A stretch of DNA of 64,000 nucleotides from contig OX465281.1 of NCBI GenBank assembly GCA_949987705.1, positions 240,271,143 to 240,335,142 on the forward strand, read 5' to 3'. A program made the translations under genes and the position numbers. Shown piece by piece: positions 10,500 through 21,630 of this stretch. The notes beneath the pieces were generated by a model. The model was given only the letters and a program-made list of their open reading frames with translations, searched no databases and had not been told where the DNA came from. Positions within the stretch are counted from its first letter, which is position 1. The number at the start of each line of letters is the position of its first letter. Source of the stretch: Thereva unica. Lineage: Eukaryota > Arthropoda > Insecta > Diptera > Therevidae.

Positions 10500-11265
10500 T
10501 GAGCTGTAGTCTCCGACGGTAGCGCCGACTTCGTAGACACGGATGCCGAAGAACCGGACTTCTTATTTCTCGTATCGCACAGTCATACGTGCTAAACATC
10601 AATGCGGAAAAGAGTGTGCTCACAACGGACGGATCGAGCGTCAGTGTTCCCCTCGATTGAACCCAAATCAAACAAGTTCCGATGTTCAAATACTAGGGAT
10701 CATTGGTTGAGGAAACGAAAGCGGCATCGACGGCCGACATTCACAGCCGCATCGGCCATGCAACAGCAACATTCGCCTCGCTCAAGTGGTGCATATGGAA
10801 ATGAACTAATAATACCATCAAAACTAAAGTACGCCTTTACCTAACGTTGATCCTTCCAATGAATCGGAAACGTGGAAACTGCTCAAGCCAGACGTCAACA
10901 AGCACGAAGTCTTCCAAAAGCGATGCTTGAGCAAGTTCTCGGTGTCTCACTCCGCGATCGCCTTCGAAACTAGACAGTCAGACAAAGATGCGATCAAGAG
11001 ACACTGATCGAAGAAGAAATCAAAAACGTCGACAACGGTGGTTTGGGCATGTTTGAATGATAACCGCTTGCCACGTAAACTTCTCTAGCGAGAGCATCCG
11101 GCAGACTGGAAAATTCAGCGATCGGCACTGAACAAAAACCTGGCTAAAGGATATCGAGGGCGACTTAAAGAATCAACGATTATCAACGAGGCTCGAGACC
11201 TCCCAAAAAATCGTCAATAATGGAAACAAGCTAACAGATCAAAGAAAAAGAAAGAAGTTGTAGTT
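10500..11265 (+). mobile_element. LINE relic, RT thumb and C-terminus
   Basis: Broken plus-strand coding: NINAEKSVLTTDGSSVSVP, then MFKYLGSLVEE, STADIHSRIGHA, RLYLT, KRCLSKF and SLRDRLRN, followed by RRRQRWFGHV-RM, KTWLKDIEGDL and a final Q-WKQLTDQRKRK-like tail. FKYLGS, then a long helical region and a WFGHV-RM/TW-DI tail, is the C-terminal half of endonuclease-RT LINE proteins (RTE/CR1-like). Stops and at least two frame changes. The catalytic palm is absent. It is a different family from 9468-9735. Confidence 0.65.
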
Positions 11266-11457
11266 CTTCAACGCCGATGATGGCAAATAGTTTAAGTAGC
11301 GATCACAAATCCATTTTTTTTTATAGCTGAAAACGTACCAGCCTTGAGAGATCCTTTTTACAAGATTTATGATAGTTAGTAAAAGTGCTCAATAACAGCT
11401 TAATAAAAACACTAAAATGATATCAACATTTTCCCAATCAAAATTTGCCCTAAAAAA

Positions 11458-11608
11458 AGTCTTCGTTCTAGCGAGGACACGAACCTTATCAATATTTCCC
11501 ATACAAGAAGCTTTCATTCTATCGAAGACACGAACTGTATAAAAACATCCTCTACAAAAAGCTTTCATCCTAGCAAAGACACGAATCTCATTCTTAAAAG
11601 CTTATGCT
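11458..11608. repeat. About 51-bp degenerate tandem repeat, three units
   Basis: Three successive units start CTTCGTTCTAGCGAGGACACGAA, CTTTCATTCTATCGAAGACACGAA and CTTTCATCCTAGCAAAGACACGAA and end near ...CAAGAAG or AAAAAG. Spacing is about 51-53 bp. Non-coding. Confidence 0.65.
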
Positions 11609-11639
11609 GCGAAATTCAAAAAGTGAAGGTATGTGAGGA

Positions 11640-11870
11640 GGGAAACTGGAAAGGCAAATATGAGGGGTGACAGAATCTGCCTTGCTATACTACTGCGAAG
11701 GTAGAAGAAAGAGCAGGGATTTTTTTGTGAATAGCTAGAAAGAAGAAAAGTCATCTAGGTGAGAGAGAGAAAAAACGGCGAATGACCATCCCGCGGAGTG
11801 GATTCGAACCACAGACCTCCAGGATAGTAGTCGGGTGCCTTAATCTCTAGGCCAACAATCTCATTCCAAA
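11640..11870 (-). mobile_element. tRNA-derived SINE, copy 1
   Basis: On the minus strand a tRNA-like head (about 11870-11785) has an A-box region GGCCTAGAGATTAAGGC and a perfect B box GGTTCGAATCC (11800-11810). An A/G-rich body extends down to about 11640. Three other copies lie at 23590, 34722 and 37505. The head does not fold as a full tRNA with matched acceptor arms, so I call it a SINE, not a tRNA gene. Confidence 0.75.
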
Positions 11871-11924
11871 GCCAGCACGGGAAGATGTTTTAGATATTGT
11901 TAAAAATAAGACAGTACTTACTTT

Positions 11925-12010
11925 TGGAATCATTGAATTCGATAAGATTCTTACGATGACTTCGATGTCCCTGTTGATTAAGTCAGTCATAAATCTGCGG
12001 TGGTCAAGAC
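11925..12010 (-). mobile_element. CR1-like LINE fragment
   Basis: Minus-strand reading gives TDLINRDIEVI and then, in another frame, KNLIEFNDSK. This parallels the SLNADIKLILDWGR segment of the CR1-like element at 47500 and the piece at 56330-56420. It is a very short remnant of the RT thumb region. Confidence 0.5.
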
Positions 12011-13190
12011 AGGATCTGGTACATGCAGGTCTTACATTTTCAAAGGCGTAAGAGTGACGCAGTTTTGTAAGATATTAAAGATGTCAAGTTTTCGAGATCC
12101 TACCAAGAGACCACACAACCAGTTTAACTGTATAATATCACAAATTCAATAGTTTTTACCAATCCATTACTCAACGACGTGTCTCAACTCTATGTCGCAG
12201 TAATAAATTTTCAGTTGTCATCAATTCAAGATACGATATTACTTCCAATTTTTTCACACTATAATTATACGAAATAATCACCTTCTAGCAAATTCTAATG
12301 CAACTTTCTCATTTAGACACAGTTTGACGTAGAGTTGTGAGAAGGTTGATTTGATACACATAATAAGATTAAAAAAAAATTAAATATGGTTATGGTACTA
12401 CATTGCACGTGATTGATACGCTAGAGTCACTTTAAGATAGCAACGAAAAAATCTAATTTCAATATGATATACGAATAGAAAATTGTAGATACCTTGTACC
12501 ATAGATATCATTTCCATTATCTTTTATTTCTGAGCTCCTTTACCATAAAAATAAATAAAAAACAAACCCCCTTAGTTAACATATTAAATTGTTTATGGCA
12601 TACAAAACCGATGCCTATGGAGAATCAACAAATTTAAATTTGTGCCCGAAGACATGTTCAAGAATAAATTAATATAGTTAACGAAATTTCAACTATGACA
12701 CAGACACATGCACAACAAAAATAAAGACAAAAACAAAGATGTCACTTGCCCCAAAATAAATCCATCTAATAGCTGATAGAGCCGGCTCGATCAAAAGAAG
12801 GGGCTATTGTGTGCTCACCTGAAGCCAGACACCTCAAACTGGAAGTCTCCCATGAAAGTTTTCTCAAGTAAATTGAAAATACACCCCCTGGCATATTCCA
12901 GCCCCAGGTTAAAGGGTTAATTAAGTTTCTCTCTCTCTTTCTGTGTAACTTTTGACGTATTATACTTGTTGGTTACACTGTAATGGAGCTTTGAAATCAC
13001 TTAAGGTTTTCGAAAAAATAAAGAAAAAGAATTTAACTTATTTATCGCTTAGTTTGAGTAGGGTTGAGGGTGCTTTTTAGTTCAGAGAAGTCCAGAGTGA
13101 TTAGTATAGGGTTGTTGTTTGAACTTAGTTAAGAGAATTTTCTTTTTTAACAAAGATTTATTTTTAAGGGCATGTTTCTGTAATGTATTT
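12011..13190. other. AT-rich non-coding stretch
   Basis: High AT content with scattered poly-A/T and no coding or repeat signature that I can recognise. Confidence 0.5.
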
Positions 13191-13194
13191 TACA

Positions 13195-13480
13195 AAATTT
13201 GTATTTTTTCATAAAAATCGGTCGAACCGTTTTTTTTTAAACGACGTTCGTGAGTTTTGTACCTGCACGATACCGCGCGAACCAAAATCTATATTGACTT
13301 CTTTGAGGTGCCGAAAGAAGAATAATAAAAATAAAGACTTTTTTTTATAACATTCGGTCGAGCCTTTTTTTTTTGGTTTAAATGAAAAACTTCGACTAAA
13401 TGTCAGAAAGACCTTATATTGATAAGTTTTGCTAATATCTAATAAACTCTGCACAGCGATAGCTTTCCAAAAAAACATAA
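13195..13480 (-). mobile_element. TTAACTTCCCAG-family element, internal fragment
   Basis: Matches the reverse complement of the internal tandem region and adjacent part of the element at 29266-30460: ATCGGTCGAACCG, TTTAAACGACGTTCGTG, GATACCGCGCGAACC, CTTTGAGGTGCCGAAAGAAGAAT, then GTCAGAAAGACCTTA and TTTGCTAATATCTAATAAACTC. Both termini are missing. Confidence 0.7.
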
Positions 13481-13719
13481 CTTGCATTATTTGCACCCAG
13501 CCAAGTCTATGTGCTCATCAATATGACTCGAACACGAAGTGCTGACTCCACGACCGCCTGTACATGGCCTTACGCCATATCCTACCGGAGGTGCCTCTGC
13601 CAGTTCATGAAGCAGGCTGAATACGGCGGATATAGAGGCAACAAACTCGATAAAACTCACAATCTCACGGAATGAACAATAGTGTTGAAAGATCAATATA
13701 GATGCCTTCAGAAATGGAG

Positions 13720-14200
13720 TCCGACGCACCCACAATAAAGCCTAGAATGGCTCAAAAATGAACCTTCTGTCAAATGGCAAGCCGGGTCAGAATGGTCGTG
13801 GAACAGAAGACCCCATTGACATTAACTAAAAGGATAGGGGTCTTAAACAGGACCTTAGGATGCAGGAGTGGAGAGTACTACATAAAGTCCACCGCCCACC
13901 ATTCACAGAGATGACGTTCTCTGTGGACTAAAAGATCTATTGACGAGATGAGACGGGAGGCCAAACTGGCAACAAGTTTGGTAGGGCATAGCTTAGGATC
14001 AGAGCGGCATAAAAGCCCATACTCAGCCAAACTTTCCCTGTCCCCTCAGCACCTCGTGAGCAACCAAGACCATACCCGCTCAAATCACCAAGGAAGCAGG
14101 AACTCTTCCAAGGTTACCAATTGAAGCCTCGCAGCAGTCTGCTTTAGGAATGGAAGACAGTTGCTCGAGTGTCTGGATGGGGACCATTGCATTTGGCGGA
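13720..14200 (+). pseudogene. Possible gag-like ORF1 relic of a LOA-type LINE
   Basis: Across two or more frames the plus strand reads MQEWRVLHKVHRPPFTEMTF, then SVD-KSIDEMRREAKLATSL. This resembles the W-V...ID-eS---L pattern of the DUF4780-like ORF1 proteins of insect LINEs. It is followed by serine-rich and alanine-rich sequence to about 14200. The frame is broken by several stops. It lies 0.7 kb from the minus-strand LOA-like relic but on the opposite strand, so it is not the ORF1 of that copy. A chance resemblance is possible. Confidence 0.35.
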
Positions 14201-14885
14201 CTGGTAGTAAGAGGAGCCTCCTTTAACCACATCACTAACCTTAAACCTAAAACCAGCACCTTAATCCTTAGCGGGGCAATCCCTAGCCCAAAGAGGCTCG
14301 CAAAAGGGGGGCAGCATAAACCGATTCCAATATAAAGCTTGTCCAGATAAACCTCCATCGTCAAGGCTGTCTCGGCAGTGCTCGAAAAAAGGAAATGCAA
14401 TTTATGTGATGCGAAAGCGTCGACGGAAGACAATCTTGCTCTACCCTGAGTTTGGGATAGAGCCTGCACTGGGTGCGAATATATGTGTCCCGGCCTTAAT
14501 TGAGCCACCGTATAAATTTAGCAGCACTGGTAAAAGACAGCGATTGTACCACCGAAATAAATACCATTCTGTCTTCTGCTTATGACTTTATTTTTCTGCA
14601 ACACAACAGTAACTCCCTCGGGTCACTCGCACAGTCGGCAGGCTTTTTTTCGCTCAAATATGGGTTAAGGAATTCGTTTATAAGCAAAACAACTAAACTA
14701 TACTGTGGAACAACCCTCTATAGTCAGTATTCCCGAATTCATATAATATCCAATAGTTCAAATTCAGGATTCATCCGCCTCAATCATTCTATTTTCTATT
14801 TCTTGATGAGAGGCGCCTTGGCGGGGGCTGCGACCTGCTTTGTTTGGTATATTGTGCCATACCCGTCTTTAAAAACCATCAAGGT
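14201..14885. other. Unassigned, ORF-bearing stretch
   Basis: Holds a plus ORF at 14500-14889 (129 codons) and a minus ORF at 14080-14508, neither with recognisable motifs. They are probably decayed element sequence or chance frames. Confidence 0.35.
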
Positions 14886-17270
14886 TTAGGCTTCTAACTG
14901 ATTTAGGGTTTTTGAAGAAGGCAGAAGGCCTAAAACTGATTTAGAGTTTCTGTCCCAAATTTCCCTGGGAGTAGGGAAGTCACGATGGAGGAGGCTCAAT
15001 CTCTTCCTCGCTGTAGCCTCACAGTCGCACAGCCAGTGCTCCGCAGTTTCGGGAGCCGCCCTGCAGAACCGACAGCCAGAATCGGCCACCAGACCTATTT
15101 TGTTTATATAATAGTTAAGCGAACAGTGGCCCGTTAGGAGCTCTGTTATTATTTTTAGCTCCTACCTTTTGAGATTTAAAAGCTTGCTCGCTTTAGCTTT
15201 ATCGATTTGGATGAATCTTCTAGCTTGACGAGTACTCTGGGTCTCCTGCTATGAAGAAACAGCTGGTCGACCCAATTTTTTATGACCGTTTTTACATGAC
15301 AGCTTGCTAAGCTGCAGAAACGTTTCGAACCAATAGATGATGAATGTGCGCCTACTCTAACCAGGCTGTCGATAATTTCATTACCAATATTCGTGGCACG
15401 GAATCCACATCAGCATGACACTGTCGTTCCTGCTAAGGAATTTGAAAGATTGGAGACAATCTAGAACAGTCTTTGATAACAAACTGTGTGATTTAATGGC
15501 CAGCAGTGCAGCTTGACTGTTCGAGAAAAGAACAGTGTAAAGTAACAGTGGGGGTAGTGCCCAGAGCCATGGATATTTTGCTCTTTGGGCCATAAAGCCC
15601 TATCCCTTTATCGGTTTTGGAATCGTTCGTATACCAAAAGGCCGCGCTTCCGCTAAAGAGAGGCCTGCTGTGTTGCCACTCCGAAGTACTTCGAATAATC
15701 GTCGTAAACGGTTTCTAAAAGTCAAGAGTGGCAGGAATGGTATCGGACAAAGATTTCATTGGCTCCAGGTTCAGCTCCTTGAGGATCGATAAATGATCCA
15801 GAAGATCTCCTGGCTTAAAGGAAAATAGCTCCCGTAGATGCAGTGCCCCCGCCAAAGGTGTAGCGGAGGGAGGTTCAGACGGGTGCTTTTGGCCCCTGTG
15901 TGGGTCCCATGCGATGGATGTATACGTGACCATGGGCTTTACGACCGTCGTATATAGCCAAAACATTATCCTCGGTTTGAGGCCTCAGGTTTTTCCTATA
16001 AATTGGCGACAAACATGGAGTGATGAACTTGCCTTGGCAGCTACTCTCTCAGTTTGAGATTTCCAGGAGAGCTTTCGATCCAGGATTATGCCTAGATATT
16101 TAGCCTCCTTTGAGAAAACCATGTCTTTGCCGTCCAAGGAGGAAGCTTTTAAATTTAGCTTCCTTCTATTAGTATATGGTACGATGACAGTTTTTGGTGG
16201 GTAAATACTCAGGTTGTTGCGACAGCACCAGCTATGCATATGTGACAGAGCGGCTTGTATGAGGTCTGAAACGGTACTATCATGACCTCCGCTAATCGTT
16301 ATGACGATATCGTCTGCATAGGCCTATGCTTTAAATCCCCGGCTATTCAGGTCGGCAAGAAGTTCGTCGATAACGATTGACCATAAGAGGGGTGATAGGA
16401 CGCCCCCTTGAGGACAGCCTTTAGTAGCCATTACCGTAATCGATTCACCATTCATCTCAGCAGTTATCAATCTGCTGGTGAAAAGCGATGTGATCCCAGT
16501 GGGGGAATGAATGCTTTTTTTACTTTTACTACTTTATTGATTGCGTCGAGGATAACTTCAACCGCACTTTCAATGTCTGCAAAGGCGCAGAGAGATTTCC
16601 TTGGCCCTGAGGGACTTCCCAATATTTCTCACTAGTACATGAATGGCAGTCTCTGTAGATCTGCCCGGGCGGTAGGGAAATTGTAGGCAGTGAAGTGGGT
16701 TGGCTGTAAGACCCTCTCTAATATGTCTGTCTAAAACTTTCTCCATCGTCTTCAGGAGAAAGGAGGAGAGGCTGATGGGTCGATAGGATTCTGCTTCCCT
16801 ATATCGACTCATGCAACGAAGACTATAGTAACTCATTTTTGGGGGTTTTTGAGTTACCATTGTGCATGGCATATATTTACCTGAAGTTCGAAACGAAAGG
16901 GTTAGGCAACCAGAAATACTAGCATAAAAATAGTAAGTCATTTTTGGCCATAAAATACAACGAATACTATATTATCTCGAGATACTATACTTCACCAAAT
17001 ATATGCCATGCACAAAACCCCCAAAAATGAGTTACTATAGTCTTCGTTGCATGAGTCGATATGATCTTCTCCCCAATTTAGGGATAAAGACTACCCTAAC
17101 CTCTTTCCAAAATGGGCCAGGGTAAAGCTACTCTGAAATTGTGGTAGCAGGATTGGTAAGATATCTTAAAAGCCTCTCTGAAGGAGAGTTGGGAAGATGT
17201 GGTCCTTTCCAGCAGCCTTGAAGCGATTGAAGGTGCCAATGGCCACTCAATATTACCTCCTGTTTGCCAG
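14886..17270 (-). mobile_element. LOA-like LINE relic with RNase H, split by a MITE
   Basis: Minus-strand order from 17270 down: FKAAGKDHIFPTLLQRG (linker/RT start), SYRPISLSSFLLKTMEKVL (about 16780-16720), GCPQGGVLSPLLWSIVIDEL (motif B, about 16400), AYADD (about 16310, catalytic Asp pair kept), YLGIILDRKLSW, a TTVVKPMVTY-AW thumb block, RNase H pieces (SNSQAALLAIKS, MLMWIPCHE) and a C-terminal Cys/His cluster CRFCRAAPETAEHWLCDC near 15070. An in-frame stop precedes YADD, and several frameshifts are present. The RNase H SDS motif reads SNS, losing the catalytic Asp. A 256-bp MITE (16804-17059) interrupts it. Endonuclease is not seen. Confidence 0.8.
16804..17059. mobile_element. 256-bp TA-flanked MITE inside the LOA-like relic
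   Basis: The ends TCGACTCATGCAACGAAGAC... and the exact reverse complement at 17059 give perfect arms of more than 40 bp, then weaker inverted similarity (CATGGCATATATTT). TA dinucleotides flank both ends. Removing the element plus one TA joins AGATCATA with TAGGGAAG in frame (R-R-S-Y-R-E in the minus-strand LINE), matching the expected protein. The TA duplication suggests the Tc1/mariner group. Alternatively the duplication is ATAT, because the junction is palindromic. Confidence 0.85.
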
Positions 17271-18590
17271 GTCTTTGTTCCTGTTGTAGAACCGGTCCAA
17301 GGCCAATCCAGTGTTCCACGCAGTTCGTCCTTTCTTAGTCCTTCTTTACAGCAATTCCCAGCCCTGTCTTCTGATTTGATATTGTTTGTAAGAAGAAAGG
17401 ACAAGTGATAGCGCGTGTTGGTAATTCCTTCAATTCTTTTCCAATTGTAGCTTGCTGTTCGATATCCCATTCTCGATAGAATACACAACAGTACAAATGG
17501 TCTTACCTGTGAGCTCTAAATTTTCACATGAAGAAAAAATGTAGTTAATTTACTTAAAATAATCGTAATTACAAATAAACCTCTAGTAATTAAAAAGAAA
17601 TTGTTTTCATTCTAATCCCCTCCAAAAAAAAATTTAATTACTCCTCTCTATTCTCGTCGTTAAACTAAATACAAATTCACACCCACCAACAACGATTACA
17701 TTCACCTTAACAAGAATGAAGATTGCGTTCATCTCTTTCCAAATCGTTAACCAAAGACTGAAGTTGGTAAACCTCCTTCGTCGCGCTAACGACCAGGTAA
17801 AACGTATGTAGTCCCACGTCAGAGTCACATCAAGCAATTTCCAAAGCCAGGAGAGGAGCATGTTTCACACTCAGGTTAACAAACTCTCGACAAGCAGGCA
17901 CCCTCCCTATGCTGCACATCGCTGCCATTACTATCCCCCCTCCACTTGTGAAGTCACACAAAGGGGACGGAGCAGGGATGAGGCTGTGTGCCGTGTTTTT
18001 GTTAGAAATTTAGGCCACATGCACTCTATTTAAACCCAGTGGTAGTAAATAGAGTTGGGACGGAACCCCAACCCCGGTCTCTGGCTGTGGGTCTGGTTTG
18101 TATGGGGTTCTACCCCCAAAAGAAGCGCAATTCCAAGATGATGAATAGGGCACACACCCTTAAACGGGATGACGTCACTCAAAACTGCTACAAAACGTCT
18201 GTCGAGTTTCGTCATCAACAGCAAGCAGCGGTAAATAAATGGCTCACCTTCATCCCCCTAGAACTATGCAATTAAAACAGTACACTAAAATCCGCTTTAC
18301 TTACTGGCAGGGCATTAATTTACCCTCTGACCTGCCTAAGCCGACTCCCCCACTCGCTTTCATTTTCAGGTTAGACCGGGTGGACTGGGTAGACCCCTCC
18401 CCTCCCTCCGTAAGCTCCACTTCTGCAAACACTTTGCGTTTATGGTCATTAGAGCAATCTCGGGAAATGACACAGTTGAGATCGTAAAGCCTGAGAGCTG
18501 CTCCATCTTTAAAAGGCAGTTCATTCCCCATTGGCAGGCATCGATTATCCGGTACGGGGAAGGGGGGACGGGTGCGGGTGGCAGAACGGT
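17271..18590. other. No recognisable gene
   Basis: 17271-17490 may be further decayed LINE linker on the minus strand. Beyond it are AT-rich DNA and a GC-richer part (17870-18590) with short ORFs lacking family motifs. I see no repeat match inside the window. Confidence 0.4.
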
Positions 18591-19110
18591 TATGATGTCA
18601 GCCCGCTAAATGGAGCAGCCGGGGCAGGAGCTCTGTCATTCACTTGTCATGTAGCGCAAATGGAGCGAAATTCTTTGTTAATTTCCTGGACAGGATGATC
18701 GAAATGCTTCAAGGATTCTGAACAAGAAATTACCCGACCCGACCCGGGTAGCGACCCAGTGGGCCCTAACGACATCGTTCCGATATTATCCTTCCACTTG
18801 CCCGCACTGCTCGCTCGTAAACTGCAGGACTTCGTTCCCACAACGACTTCGTGCCATAGAAATGCGATCATATTCGTGGTCACTAAGCACGACCGCACCG
18901 AGAACGCTCCGGAATATGGCCCTCCTCGAACTTTCGTTATTATAGCAACTTTTCGCATCGGGCACACCCAACAGCCGGCCACAGGGCGGAGAAAAAGGCA
19001 CCCGAAACGAACGAAACTGTTGTCCAAATTTGCATGTCAGATGCATCGTGGTTTTTCGGGGCGCACAGTACAGGGTGAGAGTTAATCGCATTCCGGTGAT
19101 AAAATCCAGT
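18591..19110. other. GC-richer stretch with overlapping unassigned ORFs
   Basis: ORFs of 76-126 codons overlap on both strands (for example + 18759-19085 and - 18647-19027). None shows a signal peptide, membrane segment or domain motif that I recognise. Open frames on both strands at once are what GC-rich non-coding DNA often gives. A host exon or regulatory island cannot be excluded. Confidence 0.3.
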
Positions 19111-19412
19111 TCCCGTGGTGGGGTTTTTTGCTGTGTTGTTGTTACTTTTAACGAGGGATGAAAAAAAGTTCAATCCAACCCTGCAAGAATGCGGGGGTGG
19201 ACGGACGATTTTCGAAAGGGGGCGGCACTCGTGTCACAGGGTGGTCTATTATGCCTGGAATTTTAAGGAGTAAATTCGCCGTGATTGATATTTGGTGTGG
19301 CTTTTAGTCCGATTTTTTTGTTTTCGCTTTAAAGCTGCTTAATTAAAACCGACGGAAATCAGTACTCTTTTCGGATGCAATGAGGAGAGACAGAAGCGGA
19401 GGTTTTCCCATA

Positions 19413-19658
19413 TCTACAGTACACAGCCAGAAGTGCTTAAGTGCAAAATATTTGTTTCGAGAAAAACGCCCTCAAAGATTTTTTTAGATACAGAATTGTT
19501 CACAAAAGCACTTTTGCCGGTCGGATAACTCAGCAACCACAGCTCAGTTTAAGACAAGAATTATATCAATGATTAAGAATAAAATACTGAATACAAAAAT
19601 GCAATAAACTCAAAATCGTCAAAATTGCACTTAGACACTTCTGGCTGTGTACTGTAGA
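19413..19658. mobile_element. 246-bp Tc1-like MITE
   Basis: Termini TCTACAGTACACAGCCAGAAGTG (19413) and the reverse complement ending at 19658 are perfect over 23 bp and extend to about 38 bp with one or two changes (TTAAGTGCAA). TA flanks both sides (19411-19412 and 19659-19660). TA target duplication plus a CAGT-containing terminus fits the Tc1/mariner superfamily. The interior is non-coding. Confidence 0.85.
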
Positions 19659-19660
19659 TA

Positions 19661-20278
19661 TCGGAAATTAATTGATTTATTTTGAATTCCACAGCCGGAC
19701 ACTGGCTGAATAATTGGAAATGTAATTATGCAGTCCGCCCGGCATCCCCGCGGGTCTTCTGGACTCGGACTATTCGGAGATTGAACAATGTGCGGTAATT
19801 GAAAGTAATTTTTGTAGCAAAGTTTAATGACTTTTTCATATTGTTTTTGCCCCTCCGTGCTGCTGTGCCACTGGGTGGCGGATTGCGGTAGGAGAAGTGC
19901 CCAACAAAACAATAAAATTGCACAAAAAGAATATAAAACAAAATATGGCAGTAATTTACGATGTTTTAATGAATCGAAAAATTATTTTATGTTTGCCAGT
20001 GACATAAATGCTGTGTGCTGGTGTTGTAGCTGCTGTTGAAGCATACTTAGGGAGTTTTTGTTTCGATCAGTTTGGTTCATTTAAAGTCAATTTATTTAAT
20101 AAAGAAAGAGGATATAAACCGGGTGCGAGGCTTTTATGGAAATTTGTATTTTCGTTATACATTTTTGCATGATAAAATTTCATTTTAATCAACTTAAAAT
20201 TCCTTGGATATGAGTTAATTGATCGCTACCAAAACGGGCGCTTGCTTGTTAAATCATATATAAAATTACTTACTGGGA
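19661..20278. other. No recognisable feature
   Basis: AT-rich DNA with small ORFs and no repeat signature. Confidence 0.45.
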
Positions 20279-20790
20279 CCTGGTACACCTCGCTGTACCC
20301 ATAAGCCAATAGAAGCCAATAAAAACCATTCATTGACTTGATGTTTTTCGAGAAAATTTCTGAAAAAAATTTCTAGACATTAGATTCAATATGCGTTTGT
20401 ATTAAGTTTGACTGATAGAATACAATAAGCAATGTAGAATACTCAATATCCCGTTAGATCCATGGCGGCCGTCTCAGGACCCGGGACGCCTCGCTGCACC
20501 TATAAGCCAATAGTAGTCAATAAACACCATCTATTAACTTGCTATTTTTCGAGATATGAAATTTACACAGATAAAGTGCCTCAAAGAACAGATAAATGGG
20601 TCTTGAGACGGCCGCCATGGATCTAACGGTATATTGAGTATACTACATTGCTTATTTTATTCTACTTATCATACCCTTTCATTTGATACCCATGTCGGGG
20701 GGTTGTGAAGAAAGTGATAAGTCGCCCTCTTGAGACGGCCGCCATAGATCTAACGGTATATTGAGTATACTGTATTGATTATTGTATTTC
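20279..20790. repeat. Complex foldback and direct repeat block
   Basis: An inverted pair lies at about 20415-20483 and 20590-20665 (core GTTAGATCCATGGCGGCCGTCTCA, about 65-bp arms). A further right-arm copy is at 20729-20790. The sequence between the arms (CGCCTCGCTGCACCTATAAGCCAATAG..., 20487-20553) also occurs upstream at 20285-20350. So three arm copies and two spacer copies sit within 510 bp. It is probably a foldback or MITE cluster that duplicated. Non-coding. Confidence 0.75.
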
Positions 20791-20806
20791 AGTTTAGTTT
20801 CAATAG

Positions 20807-20927
20807 CCTCATGGCGTACCTATTGTTTGACAGCTGCGTAAATTTGAAATTGTCATTAAACGGAATGATTCAATTTAATGACAATTTTACATTTACGAAG
20901 CTGTCAAACAATAGGTCGGCCATGAGG
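20807..20927. mobile_element. 121-bp near-palindromic hairpin element
   Basis: CCTCATGGC...ATTGTTTGACAGCT...AATTGTCATTAAA (20807-20860) is followed, after a spacer of about 13 bp, by its reverse complement ending GGCCATGAGG (20927). Arms are about 54 bp with around six mismatches. It sits exactly at the left edge of the LOA RNase H relic. It is likely a tiny MITE. I could not assign a target duplication. Confidence 0.75.
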
Positions 20928-21630
20928 GAAATCCAGGACGACTATTCTGGATCGCTCTAAGTGAGAAGAACTTATTCTTCCTGGGGCAACAAGAAATCTC
21001 CACAGGTTTGCCAATGGGTCAAAGACGGTACATGGTACAGGGGGTAGTGTCTCAGTATTCAACTCCTAGGTCTCAATTTGAAATGGGAAGCTGGTCCTCT
21101 GTTTTCCATACCATTGATTGCACCTTTTCCAGGTGAAATAGAAGCTTTCTCTGCACACTGGGATATCGCTGGCTATGCGGCTGCAAAAAGCTGGCGAGAG
21201 AGAGGTCTGAGACGATGGTCAAGGGCCAGAACCCTTCTGGTCCATCTCCGAGTCCCTGATAGTGGAGTGAGTTAAGGGAGTCGCAAGCCTTAGACAAGCT
21301 AAAGAACTAATACGACTCTTCGTCTTAAGGAGCATTACCATTGCAAACAGGTCGGATGTTTGGCTGTTGATGGGATATCTGCACCATGTAGAGCTGCGGT
21401 ATTACTTCCACAGCCTGTGGCTGTCTCAGAAACTGAGAGTCAACTCTGCATGGAAAGCGATGAGAAATCTACACATGTTCTCTGCGAATGTCCTTCTCTG
21501 ATCTGGTTTAGTAGAAGAATGTTTGTCAGAAAGCTTATGAGCCCTGCTAAAGTTCGGTCATCGACAACTAAAGACGTTGTTATCCTCGTCCGGAGGGTGG
21601 CGGTCTTTCCGTTAATGGGGTACAAATATA
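20928..21630 (+). pseudogene. LOA-like LINE RNase H and C-terminus relic
   Basis: The plus strand, in changing frames, reads ILDRSK-stop-EELILPGAT, FANGSKTVHGTG (family form FTDGSK; catalytic Asp replaced by Asn), HWDIAGYAAA, LARERSETM, QAKELIRLFVLRSITIANRS and then, in the open frame 21360-21830, SQLCMESDEKSTHVLCECPS. This matches block by block the C-terminal part of the element at 47596-50878 (DRSEWEEIILPK, FTDGSKMEHGTG, LAREGSETL, QAKDLIRPFALRGTITLNRA, CRLCLEGDETSTHILCEC). Same family, opposite orientation, older decay. Confidence 0.8.

Noticed and set aside
11458..11608. CRISPR-like array
   Set aside because: The three units are degenerate throughout with no constant repeat and variable spacer pattern, and the DNA is eukaryotic.
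14080..14508. 142-codon minus ORF with hydrophobic stretch
   Set aside because: It overlaps the plus-strand gag-like relic and has no motif; probably a shadow.
18170..18177. Palindromic TGACGTCA (CRE-like) site
   Set aside because: A single 8-bp match is expected by chance about once per window of this size; no promoter context.
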